Assembly (NCBI GenBank): GCA_902614905.1 | Contig: CACMMN010000007.1 | Coordinates: 1 to 44,557, forward strand | Source: an uncultured Pelagibacteraceae bacterium | GTDB taxonomy: Bacteria; Pseudomonadota; Alphaproteobacteria; Pelagibacterales; Pelagibacteraceae | Length of the DNA: 44,557 bases | Direction of reading: 5' to 3' | Shown: one piece after another, positions 10,686-18,821 of the stretch | Layout of the letters: each line of letters begins with the position of its first letter | How positions within the stretch are numbered: position 1 is the stretch's first letter | The notes under the pieces: model-generated | What the model saw: the letters and a program-made list of their open reading frames with translations, nothing else | What the model was told of the DNA's origin: nothing | Databases searched by the model: none | Program-made: the position numbers and the translations under genes

Positions 10686-11750
10686 TTAAAAAATATTTTT
10701 TATAAATAACCATTTTGGCATTTTAAGAATTACTGTTAAGTCATCTAAAATGTTACTTTTATTCGACAAAAATTTAATTACTGATCTTGAAGGTGCCTGA
10801 AACATATTGAAGAATATACTTGGCATTTTTTCTGGGTATCTATTTAAAACTTTTAAAAAAATATTATCTAAAAAATGGTATTTCCTTCCGATATCATAAA
10901 TTTTTGCATTTTTAATATTTTCTATTTGATTAACAATATATCTAGAATGATCTTGAATATTTAAAAAAGTATATCCTGTGCTTAATCTTGTCATACCACC
11001 AGCAGATCCTATATTAATTGTATTATTCTTTTTTTCAGATTTTGGAAAAAATAAAGGTATTGCTCCTTGCTCTTTGTATTTAATTTCATAATTTTTAATC
11101 TTTAAAATATTTTTAATATAATCTTGAATCTGAGTATCGTAATCATTTAAAGTATTGTTGTTTAGTTTAGACAGCCAGGTTGTTTCAATTAATGCCTTAT
11201 TTTTTGCAAAAGGAAGAGTGTAAAAAAAGTGAACATTTTTTCTTTGATCACAATTAAAATCCATTAAATTAAAAATTTCATCATCAAAAATATTTTTTTC
11301 TGTTTTTATTTCCACACCTTTAAAGTGTTGCCAAAGGTTTAACTCACTATTACTTTTAGGTGGAATGCTATTGAATATTATAGAGTTTTGAATATTAAGA
11401 TTCTCAGTATTTTTGTAAAATTTTATATTTTTATTTAAACTTATTCGTTTAAGAATTTTTTCGTAAAAAAGGCCGCTATCAATAGTTTGATATGGGTAGT
11501 CTTTATTTTTAACTTCGTGATGGCCTGTTTCTGTATTTACTGAAAAATTATCCCAACTTTTGATAACACAATCCTCAAAATTGTGATCTATAACCTTCCA
11601 AAATGACCAAGTCTTATCTCTTTTATAGTCACTCCTTGTTTCTATTATGGCAAGAGTTTTATCTTTCAACTTGTTTTTAGCATTTAATTCATACGCCAGA
11701 GATAAGCCAGCGCATCCGCCTCCAATAATAATGTAATCAAAATCTTTCAT
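10686..11750 (-). CDS. crtY: Lycopene beta-cyclase, CrtY type
   Basis: Flavoprotein that closes both ends of lycopene to give beta-carotene. The 354 residues start with the dinucleotide-binding loop IIIGGGCAG (7-15). The family motif RDKTWSFW is at about residue 44-51, and GSAGGMTRLSTGYTF lies in the last third. The C-terminal helix region is as expected for proteobacterial CrtY. Its start overlaps the crtB end by 14 bases and blh follows after 4 bases, so the three steps phytoene to retinal are tightly coupled. Confidence 0.95.
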   Translation of the reverse strand: MKDFDYIIIGGGCAGLSLAYELNAKNKLKDKTLAIIETRSDYKRDKTWSFWKVIDHNFEDCVIKSWDNFSVNTETGHHEVKNKDYPYQTIDSGLFYEKILKRISLNKNIKFYKNTENLNIQNSIIFNSIPPKSNSELNLWQHFKGVEIKTEKNIFDDEIFNLMDFNCDQRKNVHFFYTLPFAKNKALIETTWLSKLNNNTLNDYDTQIQDYIKNILKIKNYEIKYKEQGAIPLFFPKSEKKNNTINIGSAGGMTRLSTGYTFLNIQDHSRYIVNQIENIKNAKIYDIGRKYHFLDNIFLKVLNRYPEKMPSIFFNMFQAPSRSVIKFLSNKSNILDDLTVILKMPKWLFIKNIF

Positions 11751-12585
11751 TCAAATTAATTTCCTTACCAATTTCTATATGTTCTTCATTAGTTAAATGA
11801 ATATCTGATTTAGAGAATATTAATATAAATAGATCAAATATACTAAATAATGTCTGTTTTATTTTGCCAATTTTATTAACAAAAATTTTTCCAGATTTAT
11901 TATAATTTTCTAAATCTTTTTTTCTTAATATATTATTTCCTATCTCCCTATAAACTCTACGTGCAACTAAAATCGCGAATCTATTTACCAGAGGAATTTC
12001 CTTTATCGATTTAAAAGAGCTTTTATAAAATAGTTCAGCTATACCTAATGTCTCTTTAATTTTTATAAAATCATGATCTATATATTTTCTATTTCTACCG
12101 CTATCCTCTACAACGTCTCTTGCTATATTAGTTAACTGCATTGCTATACCAAGATCTACTGCAGATCTAAGTGCAATTTTTGAATCTACTTTTAGTATTT
12201 TTGCCATCATTAGTCCCACTGTACCAGCAACTCTGTAAGAATATACAAGTAGCTCCTGCCTTGTTTTAAATTCAATACTTTCTTTAATATCAGACTCAAT
12301 ACCATCAAAAAGATCCAGAACTATTTTTTCTGAAATATTAAATTTCTTAATAAGATTATAAATATTCTTAATCAAAATATTTTCGAAGTTTCTATCAATG
12401 AAATCCTTTTTCATTTTATTAAATTTTTGTTTTTTTAAATCTAAAGATATGTTTTCATCTGCTATGTCATCTAAAGTTCTACAAAAATCATAAAGACTTG
12501 ATCCATTTTCAAACGTTTGTTTAGCTAAAAAAAAACCTGCCCAACTAAATGATTTCGCATGAGTTGAGATTAGATTGTTTGACAT
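11737..12585 (-). CDS. crtB: Phytoene synthase
   Basis: Condenses two geranylgeranyl diphosphates to phytoene, the first committed carotenoid step. In 282 residues both Asp-rich, Mg-diphosphate-binding motifs of the squalene/phytoene synthase family are seen: DDIAD (39-43) and the downstream NIARDVVED with the following GRNRKYI. YSYRVAGTVG, also typical, is present. The start overlaps the crtI stop (TAATG). The GGPP synthase (crtE) that must supply its substrate is not in the window. Confidence 0.96.
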   Translation of the reverse strand: MSNNLISTHAKSFSWAGFFLAKQTFENGSSLYDFCRTLDDIADENISLDLKKQKFNKMKKDFIDRNFENILIKNIYNLIKKFNISEKIVLDLFDGIESDIKESIEFKTRQELLVYSYRVAGTVGLMMAKILKVDSKIALRSAVDLGIAMQLTNIARDVVEDSGRNRKYIDHDFIKIKETLGIAELFYKSSFKSIKEIPLVNRFAILVARRVYREIGNNILRKKDLENYNKSGKIFVNKIGKIKQTLFSIFDLFILIFSKSDIHLTNEEHIEIGKEINLNERF

Positions 12586-14042
12586 TACAATATTTTATCT
12601 AATACTTTAGCAGAAGATAGTACACCAGGCACTCCTGCTCCGGGGTGAGTACCTGCACCAACAAAATACAACCCTCTGTAAATTTCTGATTTGTTGTGAA
12701 AACGAAAATATGCAGATTGAGTAAATTTCGGCTGGATTGAAAAACCTGACCCAAACTTTGTATTTAAATCATTTTCAAAATAATCAGGAGTCAAATAAAA
12801 ATCCTCTACTATATTTTTTTCAAGATCTGGCAATAAATCATTCTGCATCTTTCTTATTACAAGTTTTTTAATTTTTTCTCCTTCTATGGACCAATCAATA
12901 TTTGATTGATTATTTGGAACAGGCACCAAAACATAAAAACAATCATATCCCTCAGGAGCCATTGATTTATCTGTAGCAGTTGGTCTATGTAAATAATAAC
13001 TTATATCATCGTTTAGTTTTTTCTTATTAAATATATCATCAAGATGTTCTTTGTACTTATTTCCAAATTTAATAGTATGATGCTCTACATCTTTATAAAC
13101 TTTTTTTGTTCCAAAATAATAAACAAACAAACCCATTGAATAATCCATTCTATTTCTTTTCCAATTGAAAAATAGATTACCTTTTTTTTTATTTAATAAT
13201 TTTTCATACACTCTTGGTGGATCAGCGTTACAAACAACATTATCTGCTAATATTTTTTCACCATTATTTAATTCAACACCCTTTATATTTTTATTATCCT
13301 CAATAATTCTTTTAACCTCTACTCCTTTAATCACTTTTATATTTTCTTCTATCATTAAAGTTTCTAACCCTTTAACAATATTGCCTGTGCCACCCATGGA
13401 GTAGTGAATTCCCCATTTTTTTTCAAGATATAATATTAATCCGTATATAGATGTTGTTGTAAAAGGGTTTCCTCCTACTAAAAGCGGATGCATACTAAAT
13501 ATTCTTCTTAGCTTTTCATTTTTGACATATGAAGAAACAAGTGAGTAAACAGATTTATAACTTTTTAGTTTTAGCAAAGATGGAATTTGTTTGAGCATAA
13601 AAAAAGGTTTATTAAAAGGTACATCAGAAAGTTCCATATATCCTTTGTCAAAAATTCTTTTCGTAAAATTTACTAAATCTAAATAGCCATCTACGTCTTC
13701 ATTGGAAACTTCTGAGATTTGTCTCTTCATTTCTTCCTCATCCCCAGAATAATCAAATTTATAACCATCCTCGAATACAAATTGGTACCAAGTTTGCAAT
13801 GGTTTAATATTTAAATAATCTTCTGCCTTTTTTCCAAACAATTGAAATAATTCATTAATCAAATAAGGTGCTGTAATTACAGTTGGCCCAGCATCAAATT
13901 TAAAACCATTTTTTTCAAAAACTCTTGCTCTACCGCCTAAATCTTTGTGTTTTTCAATTAAAGTAACATCATGTCCTTTAGATTTAAGTCTCAAAGCAGC
14001 TGATAAACCACCAAATCCTGATCCAACTATTACAGTTTTCAT
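12585..14042 (-). CDS. crtI: Phytoene desaturase
   Basis: FAD enzyme that introduces the double bonds turning phytoene into lycopene. The 485 residues have an N-terminal Rossmann motif VIVGSGFGG (4-12) with an Arg/Gly FAD-contact region LGGRARVFEKNGFKFDAGPT, and the C-terminal GLYFVGAGTHPGAGVPGV signature close to the end. It is the first of four carotenoid/retinal genes and starts 43 bases after atpF on the same strand. A weak promoter in those 43 bases cannot be excluded (a TATAAA at 14054-14059 lies close to the start), but I see no good -35 element. Confidence 0.97.
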   Translation of the reverse strand: MKTVIVGSGFGGLSAALRLKSKGHDVTLIEKHKDLGGRARVFEKNGFKFDAGPTVITAPYLINELFQLFGKKAEDYLNIKPLQTWYQFVFEDGYKFDYSGDEEEMKRQISEVSNEDVDGYLDLVNFTKRIFDKGYMELSDVPFNKPFFMLKQIPSLLKLKSYKSVYSLVSSYVKNEKLRRIFSMHPLLVGGNPFTTTSIYGLILYLEKKWGIHYSMGGTGNIVKGLETLMIEENIKVIKGVEVKRIIEDNKNIKGVELNNGEKILADNVVCNADPPRVYEKLLNKKKGNLFFNWKRNRMDYSMGLFVYYFGTKKVYKDVEHHTIKFGNKYKEHLDDIFNKKKLNDDISYYLHRPTATDKSMAPEGYDCFYVLVPVPNNQSNIDWSIEGEKIKKLVIRKMQNDLLPDLEKNIVEDFYLTPDYFENDLNTKFGSGFSIQPKFTQSAYFRFHNKSEIYRGLYFVGAGTHPGAGVPGVLSSAKVLDKIL

Positions 14043-14085
14043 ATTGTTAATTTATATTTTTTTAAATTCGAAAGTAAGAAAATAT

Positions 14086-14586
14086 TTAGTTTGATTTTAA
14101 TTTTTTTAGAGCTTCTTTACTTTCGTCAATATTTTTCTGGAAAATGTTATCTAATTTAGACTTATCTATTGTATTTTTTATTATTTTTTCAACCGAGGTG
14201 ACCGCAATATCTATAGAGGTATTTTTTATTTCTTTTATTGCTTGTTCTTTCATTTGAGTAATTTTTTCCTCAGTCAATCTTTTTTTAATTTCCGCAGATT
14301 TGTTAAATTTATCTTTCATTTGTTGAACCATAGCGTCAGCGTCTTTCTTAGCATTCTCTATTAAAACTTTTGTTTCATCTGAAGCGCTATTAAGTTTTGA
14401 TTGGGATTGATCTAAAAATATTTTCGTTTCTTTTCTTAATTTCTCACTTTCATTAAGCTCATTTTTTATGTCGGAAATTAATTTATTTAGATTTTCGTTT
14501 ATTTTTAAAGGTACTTTTAAATAAATTAAAACTCCAAAGAATATAATAAAAGATATTGCTACCCAAAAAGTTGCATCAAATACCAT
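14086..14586 (-). CDS. atpF: ATP synthase F0 subunit b
   Basis: Peripheral stalk subunit. The 166 residues consist of one N-terminal membrane helix (about 5-25, FWVAISFIIFFGVLIYL) and a long charged amphipathic helix to the C-terminus that reaches F1. There is no signal peptide, unlike the b' subunit encoded just before it. The start overlaps the b' stop (TAATG). Having both b and b' is the rule in alphaproteobacteria and photosynthetic bacteria, where they form a heterodimer. F1 genes (delta, alpha, gamma, beta, epsilon) are not in the window. Confidence 0.93.
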   Translation of the reverse strand: MVFDATFWVAISFIIFFGVLIYLKVPLKINENLNKLISDIKNELNESEKLRKETKIFLDQSQSKLNSASDETKVLIENAKKDADAMVQQMKDKFNKSAEIKKRLTEEKITQMKEQAIKEIKNTSIDIAVTSVEKIIKNTIDKSKLDNIFQKNIDESKEALKKLKSN

Positions 14587-15158
14587 TATTTGCCCTTCAT
14601 AAGTTTGACTTGCTCATTAACTATTGCTGTAACGTTACTTTTATTTACCTCTACTCCAATCAATTTTTGAATAATTTCAGCTGCAGTATCTACAGCAATT
14701 AGACTTATTTTTTCTGGAGATGACTTTTTTAGATCTTTTATATCATTTTCAGCATCATGAATTTCAGAATTAAGTTCGCTCTCTATCTTTTCTCTTTCTT
14801 TACCTAAATCTAATTGAATTTTTTCTTTTGCCAAGTTAAAAGTTTTTTTGGCTGTATCTTTAGCATCTGATATTATTTTATCATATTCTTTTAGATTGTT
14901 TTCACTTTTCATTTTTTGATTATCTGCAATCTCAATGTTTTCCATAATTTGTGATTTTCTTGTTTCTAAATTATTTCTTATTTTTGGTAGTATAAATTTT
15001 GATAATATAATAAATAAAATACCAAAGGTAATGGTTAACCAAAATATTTGAGAAAACCAAAACTCTGGATTTAATTGGGGCATGCCTCCAGTCTCAGCAC
15101 TTTTAGCAATACAGTTAAAGCTAAAAAGTGCATATAAGTAAATTATTATTTTTTTCAC
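14586..15158 (-). CDS. atpG: ATP synthase F0 subunit b'
   Basis: Second peripheral-stalk subunit (b', often named atpG or atpX). The 190 residues start from GTG at 15158. The first 20 or so residues (MKKIIIYLYALFSFNCIAKS) look like a signal peptide; after them come PQLNPEFWFSQIFWLTITFG, the membrane helix (to about residue 55), and a long coiled helix. An N-terminal extension is compatible with the b-subunit topology, whose N-terminus faces the periplasm. It lies between atpE and atpF, 9 bases after atpE. Confidence 0.9.
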   Translation of the reverse strand: MKKIIIYLYALFSFNCIAKSAETGGMPQLNPEFWFSQIFWLTITFGILFIILSKFILPKIRNNLETRKSQIMENIEIADNQKMKSENNLKEYDKIISDAKDTAKKTFNLAKEKIQLDLGKEREKIESELNSEIHDAENDIKDLKKSSPEKISLIAVDTAAEIIQKLIGVEVNKSNVTAIVNEQVKLMKGK

Positions 15159-15167
15159 AAACTTAAT

Positions 15168-15395
15168 TTAAAATGCGAATAAAATAATCAATGCAACAAC
15201 AAGTCCAAAAAGTCCTGTAGCTTCAGCCAAAGCGAAACCTAATAATAAATTAGGAAACTGTTTTTGGGCTGCAGACGGATTTCTCATTGCACCAGATAAA
15301 TAGTTACCAAAAATAATTCCGATACCTACTCCAGCACCAGCCAATGCAATTGCTGCAAGACCTGCACCTATCATTTTTGCTGCTTCTAGTTCCAT
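15168..15395 (-). CDS. atpE: ATP synthase F0 subunit c
   Basis: Proteolipid of the rotating membrane ring. The 75 residues form two helices joined by the polar loop RNPSAAQKQ. The ion-carrying carboxylate is Glu58 in ALAEATGLF. The neighbours of Glu58 (Ala59 and Phe63, where sodium-driven rings have Ser/Thr and Tyr) fit proton, not sodium, use. It has the strongest ribosome-binding site seen in the window, which suits a subunit needed in many copies per complex. Confidence 0.98.
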   Translation of the reverse strand: MELEAAKMIGAGLAAIALAGAGVGIGIIFGNYLSGAMRNPSAAQKQFPNLLLGFALAEATGLFGLVVALIILFAF

Positions 15396-15400
15396 ATTTT

Positions 15401-15406
15401 CCTCCT
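15401..15406 (-). promoter_or_regulatory. Strong Shine-Dalgarno site of atpE
   Basis: The minus strand reads AGGAGG, 5 bases before the atpE ATG. It is a full anti-16S match, while most starts in the window have only AT-rich leaders or stop/start overlaps. It lies just past the atpB stop. It probably raises translation of the c subunit above that of the other F0 genes on the same transcript. Confidence 0.85.
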
Positions 15407-15408
15407 TT

Positions 15409-16143
15409 TTAATGGTGTAAATTTAATGCATCATTTAAATAGATACATGTTAAAATTGCAAAAACATAAGCTTGAAGAAAAGCAACTAATATTTCCAAAC
15501 CTGTCAATGCAACAGAAAAGCCTAATGGAAGCCAACCTCCCACTAAACCAAGACTTACTACAAAACCCCCAAAGACCTTCATCATTGTGTGACCAGCCAT
15601 CATATTAGCAAACAATCTAACTGATAAACTTATTGGTCTGCTTAGGTATGATATTATCTCTATAACAACTATCAAAGGTAAAAGAATGATTGGTACACCA
15701 CTAGGCACAAAAAGCTTTAAGTATCCTAAACCATGTTTTAAGAAACCAATAATAGTTACGCCTATAAAAATAAAGGCTGCTAATACAAAAGTAACTATAA
15801 TATGACTAGTTACCGTAAATGAATAAGGTATCATACCGAACATATTACAAAATAATACAAACATGAATAACGAAAATATAAATGCAAAATAAGGTTTTGC
15901 CTTTGCACCTGCTGTATCACTGATCATCTTTGATACAAAAGAATAACTAAGTTCAGATAACAATTGAATTTTATCAGGTATAAGTGATTTCTTTTTAGCC
16001 CCAAGATTAAAAACAATCAGAATGGCAAGAGTACTAATGACCATAAACAAACTAGCATTTGTAAATGATATATCAACCTCACCTATTTTAATTTCAGGTC
16101 CAATTCTATAGACATTGAATTGGTACATCGGATTTGCAGCCAT
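15409..16143 (-). CDS. atpB: ATP synthase F0 subunit a
   Basis: Membrane subunit that forms the proton half-channels next to the c ring. The 244 residues form five or six helices. The essential Arg lies in SLSVRLFANMMAGH, the family signature, and the C-terminal helix carries LEILVAFLQAYVFAILTCIYL with the conserved Gln and Glu. The gene order atpI-B-E-b'-b is the separate F0 operon known in alphaproteobacteria. It starts 5 bases after atpI. Confidence 0.97.
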   Translation of the reverse strand: MAANPMYQFNVYRIGPEIKIGEVDISFTNASLFMVISTLAILIVFNLGAKKKSLIPDKIQLLSELSYSFVSKMISDTAGAKAKPYFAFIFSLFMFVLFCNMFGMIPYSFTVTSHIIVTFVLAAFIFIGVTIIGFLKHGLGYLKLFVPSGVPIILLPLIVVIEIISYLSRPISLSVRLFANMMAGHTMMKVFGGFVVSLGLVGGWLPLGFSVALTGLEILVAFLQAYVFAILTCIYLNDALNLHH

Positions 16144-16148
16144 AAATC

Positions 16149-16418
16149 TTACTTTTGTATTTTTTTTGCAGACTTAATAACATTGGTTATACCTGCTACG
16201 ACACCTACAAAAAAAAATATTATTATTAACCATGGTTTAGTATCAAACCAAGTGTCTAAAATAAACCCAATAATTGTCCCAACTAGTACAGCAGAAACAA
16301 GCTCAGTGCTCATTTTGAAAGCCTGACCTAAATTTGACTGTGCGGGCAGTTCTTTTTCAGGGGCAATTTTTTTTTTTGCAATTTTAAGGCGAATTTTTAG
16401 ATCGTCATCTTTTTTCAT
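16149..16418 (-). CDS. atpI: ATP synthase-associated protein AtpI
   Basis: Small membrane protein of the AtpI family that aids assembly of the c ring. The 89 residues have a basic N-terminal tail (about 1-35) and two helices (about 40-58 and 64-80) in the familiar pattern TELVSAVLVGTIIGFILD, WFDTKPW, FFVGVVAGI. It begins the F0 gene set and abuts the smc stop with no spacer, so F0 transcription may depend partly on the upstream genes. Confidence 0.88.
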   Translation of the reverse strand: MKKDDDLKIRLKIAKKKIAPEKELPAQSNLGQAFKMSTELVSAVLVGTIIGFILDTWFDTKPWLIIIFFFVGVVAGITNVIKSAKKIQK

Positions 16419-18815
16419 TTAAGCGACCATGCTTTCGGCTTTCTCTAGGTCAACTGCAACAAGCTGACTAATACCTTTTTCAGGCATTGTAACACCATAA
16501 AGACGGTTCATTTTTGACATTGTTAAAGCGTGGTGTGTAACAATCACAAATTTTGTCTTTGTAATTTTTGTAAGCTCTTCCAGTAAATTACAAAATCTTG
16601 TAACGTTAGCATCGTCTAAAGGAGCATCAACTTCATCTAAAACACAAATTGGAGCCGGGTTTGTTAAAAAAACTGCAAAAATTAAAGATAGGGCTGTCAA
16701 TGCTTGTTCACCACCTGACAATAAAGTTATTGATTGTAATCTTTTTCCTGGAGGACTTACAAGCATCTCTAAACCTGCATCAAGCGGATCATCAGAATCA
16801 ATCAGTTCTAGTTTTGCACTGCCGCCATTAAAAAGTTTTGTGTAAACTTCATTGAATTTTCTATTAACTTTTTCAAAAGCCTCAATAAGCCTTTCTCTAC
16901 CTTTCTGATTTAATTCATTAATACTTTCTTTTAATTTTGTAATTGCAGTCACTAAATCTGATCTATCTTTTTCCATTTTTTTTATTTCATCTTGATACTT
17001 TGTAGTTTCTTCATCCGCTCTTAGGTTGACAGATCCCAATTTATCTCTCTCTCGCTTTTTCTTATCAAGCAGCTCTTCTTGTGTTACAGCATCAGGAAAC
17101 TCTTCATTTAATTCTAGGTTTGAGAATTCAAGAATATTGTTTTCATTCAAATTGAGTTCATTTTCTATTCTCTCAAGCAGATCTAATCTTCTCTTATTTA
17201 ATCCATCAATTGTTGCACCTGAACTGGCTTTTCTCTCTCTTATCTCAATAGAATTTTCTTTAACTTCATTAAGACTAATATTCAACATTGATAATTTATC
17301 TTCGCTTTCTTTAATAATAACTTCATTTTGTTCTCTATCTAAATTTGATAATCTAAGATTTTCATTTAATTGGCCTTTTTTTTCTGCTTGATTTTTTGGT
17401 TTGGCCTCAAGTCCTTTTAATTGATCAAGTGTTTTATTTTTTCTATCTTCTAATTTATTGATTGTTATTTCTGATTTGTTTAAAAGGTTTTTCCAACTTT
17501 CTATTTCTTTATCAATATTTTGTATTCTTTCGGATCTTTTTACAGACTCTTTTTTAATATTTTGATTTTTACTATATACTTCACAGTATTCATCGATTGT
17601 ATTCTTGAAATTTTCTAAAGCACTTACCGCATCATCATTTTTATTAGAAATAATTAAATCCTTAATTGAGGCTAATTCTGTATTTAGTTTACCCTTAAAA
17701 TCTTTTAAATCTGACGAAGATTGTTTTTCAGTTTCATAATATTTTGAGTCTATTTCAATTAAATCTTTTTTTTCTTCTTTTATTCTCTTCTCATTAGAGT
17801 TAGCGTCAATTATAATGCTTTTTTCTCGATCTTTATCTTGATCTAAAATGCTAAGATTTTCATTAAGTTTCTCTATTTCATCTTGTATTCTAATATTTTC
17901 TTCATCTAGGTTTTTTAATTCTAAATTTAATCTTTGTATTTTTGAGAGATTTTCAAAATTTTTTTGTTTAATAGGGTCAATTTTATTAAATTCATTTTGA
18001 ATTTTATTTTTTAAATCTTCTATTTCGTTGTTGAATTTTTCGAATTCTTTATCAGAGTCCTCATTAATTTCTTTTTCTAGTTTAATCTCTTTATCAATAT
18101 CTTGAAGCTTGAGATAATATAGACCAGCCTCTATTTTTTTTATTTCATTTGATATAACTTTATATTTATTTGCTTCTTCTGCTTGTTTTTCTAAATTTGC
18201 TAATTGTTTTTCCTGTTGTCTCCTTAATTCATCGGCTCTTTTGAGATTATTTTCAGCAGCGTTCAATCTAATTTCAGCTTCATGTCTTCTTGCGTGTAGT
18301 CCAGCTATGCCTGCGGCCTCCTCCAAAATAGCCCTTCTGTCACTTGGTTTTGCGGTTACTAATGAGCCTATTCTTCCTTGACTTATCAGTGATGGTGAAT
18401 GAGCACCAGTCGACAAGTCAGCAAAAAACATCTGCGCATCCTTTGCCCGTACTTCTTTGCCATTTATCGAAAATTTTGATCCTTTGTCTTTTTCTATTTT
18501 TCTTTTTATTTCTATACTAGGAGTATTTTTATACTGATGTGGACCCTCATTGTCATTGTTCATCAAATTTAAAGTTACCTCTGCAATATTTTTTGATGGT
18601 TTATTTGAAGTGCCAGAGAATATAACATCCTCCATTCCCGATCCTCTCATACTCTTCGCAGAAGTTTCTCCCATACACCATCTTAAGGACTCCACAATAT
18701 TTGATTTTCCACAACCATTAGGTCCAACAATGCCCGTAAGCCCATTTTCTATTAATAGATCGGTTTTATCGGCAAATGATTTGAAACCGTTTAATTGAAT
18801 TTTTTTAAATTCCAT
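16419..18815 (-). CDS. smc: Chromosome segregation ATPase SMC, short form without recognisable hinge
   Basis: SMC proteins form the ATP-driven core of bacterial condensin. Both ATPase halves are intact: N-terminal FKSFADKT and Walker A GPNGCGKS (31-38), Q-loop region SLISQGRIG, C-terminal signature LSGGEQ (699-704) and Walker B PICVLDE (722-728) followed by DAPLDDANV. What is odd is the size: 798 residues against roughly 1150-1200 for usual SMC. The stretch between the heads (about 185-640) is almost all Lys/Glu/Asn-rich coiled coil, and I see no Gly-rich globular hinge; the least coil-like part is about 370-415. The upstream genes DUF721-dsbA and the divergent mutY are the usual alphaproteobacterial neighbours, so this is the chromosomal SMC, not RecN or SbcC. 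Confidence 0.92.
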   Translation of the reverse strand: MEFKKIQLNGFKSFADKTDLLIENGLTGIVGPNGCGKSNIVESLRWCMGETSAKSMRGSGMEDVIFSGTSNKPSKNIAEVTLNLMNNDNEGPHQYKNTPSIEIKRKIEKDKGSKFSINGKEVRAKDAQMFFADLSTGAHSPSLISQGRIGSLVTAKPSDRRAILEEAAGIAGLHARRHEAEIRLNAAENNLKRADELRRQQEKQLANLEKQAEEANKYKVISNEIKKIEAGLYYLKLQDIDKEIKLEKEINEDSDKEFEKFNNEIEDLKNKIQNEFNKIDPIKQKNFENLSKIQRLNLELKNLDEENIRIQDEIEKLNENLSILDQDKDREKSIIIDANSNEKRIKEEKKDLIEIDSKYYETEKQSSSDLKDFKGKLNTELASIKDLIISNKNDDAVSALENFKNTIDEYCEVYSKNQNIKKESVKRSERIQNIDKEIESWKNLLNKSEITINKLEDRKNKTLDQLKGLEAKPKNQAEKKGQLNENLRLSNLDREQNEVIIKESEDKLSMLNISLNEVKENSIEIRERKASSGATIDGLNKRRLDLLERIENELNLNENNILEFSNLELNEEFPDAVTQEELLDKKKRERDKLGSVNLRADEETTKYQDEIKKMEKDRSDLVTAITKLKESINELNQKGRERLIEAFEKVNRKFNEVYTKLFNGGSAKLELIDSDDPLDAGLEMLVSPPGKRLQSITLLSGGEQALTALSLIFAVFLTNPAPICVLDEVDAPLDDANVTRFCNLLEELTKITKTKFVIVTHHALTMSKMNRLYGVTMPEKGISQLVAVDLEKAESMVA

Positions 18816-18821
18816 TAAAAA

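Noticed and set aside
17026-17391. Plus-strand Ser/Phe-rich open frame inside smc
   Set aside because: It mirrors the coiled-coil codons of smc on the other strand and has no recognisable domain.
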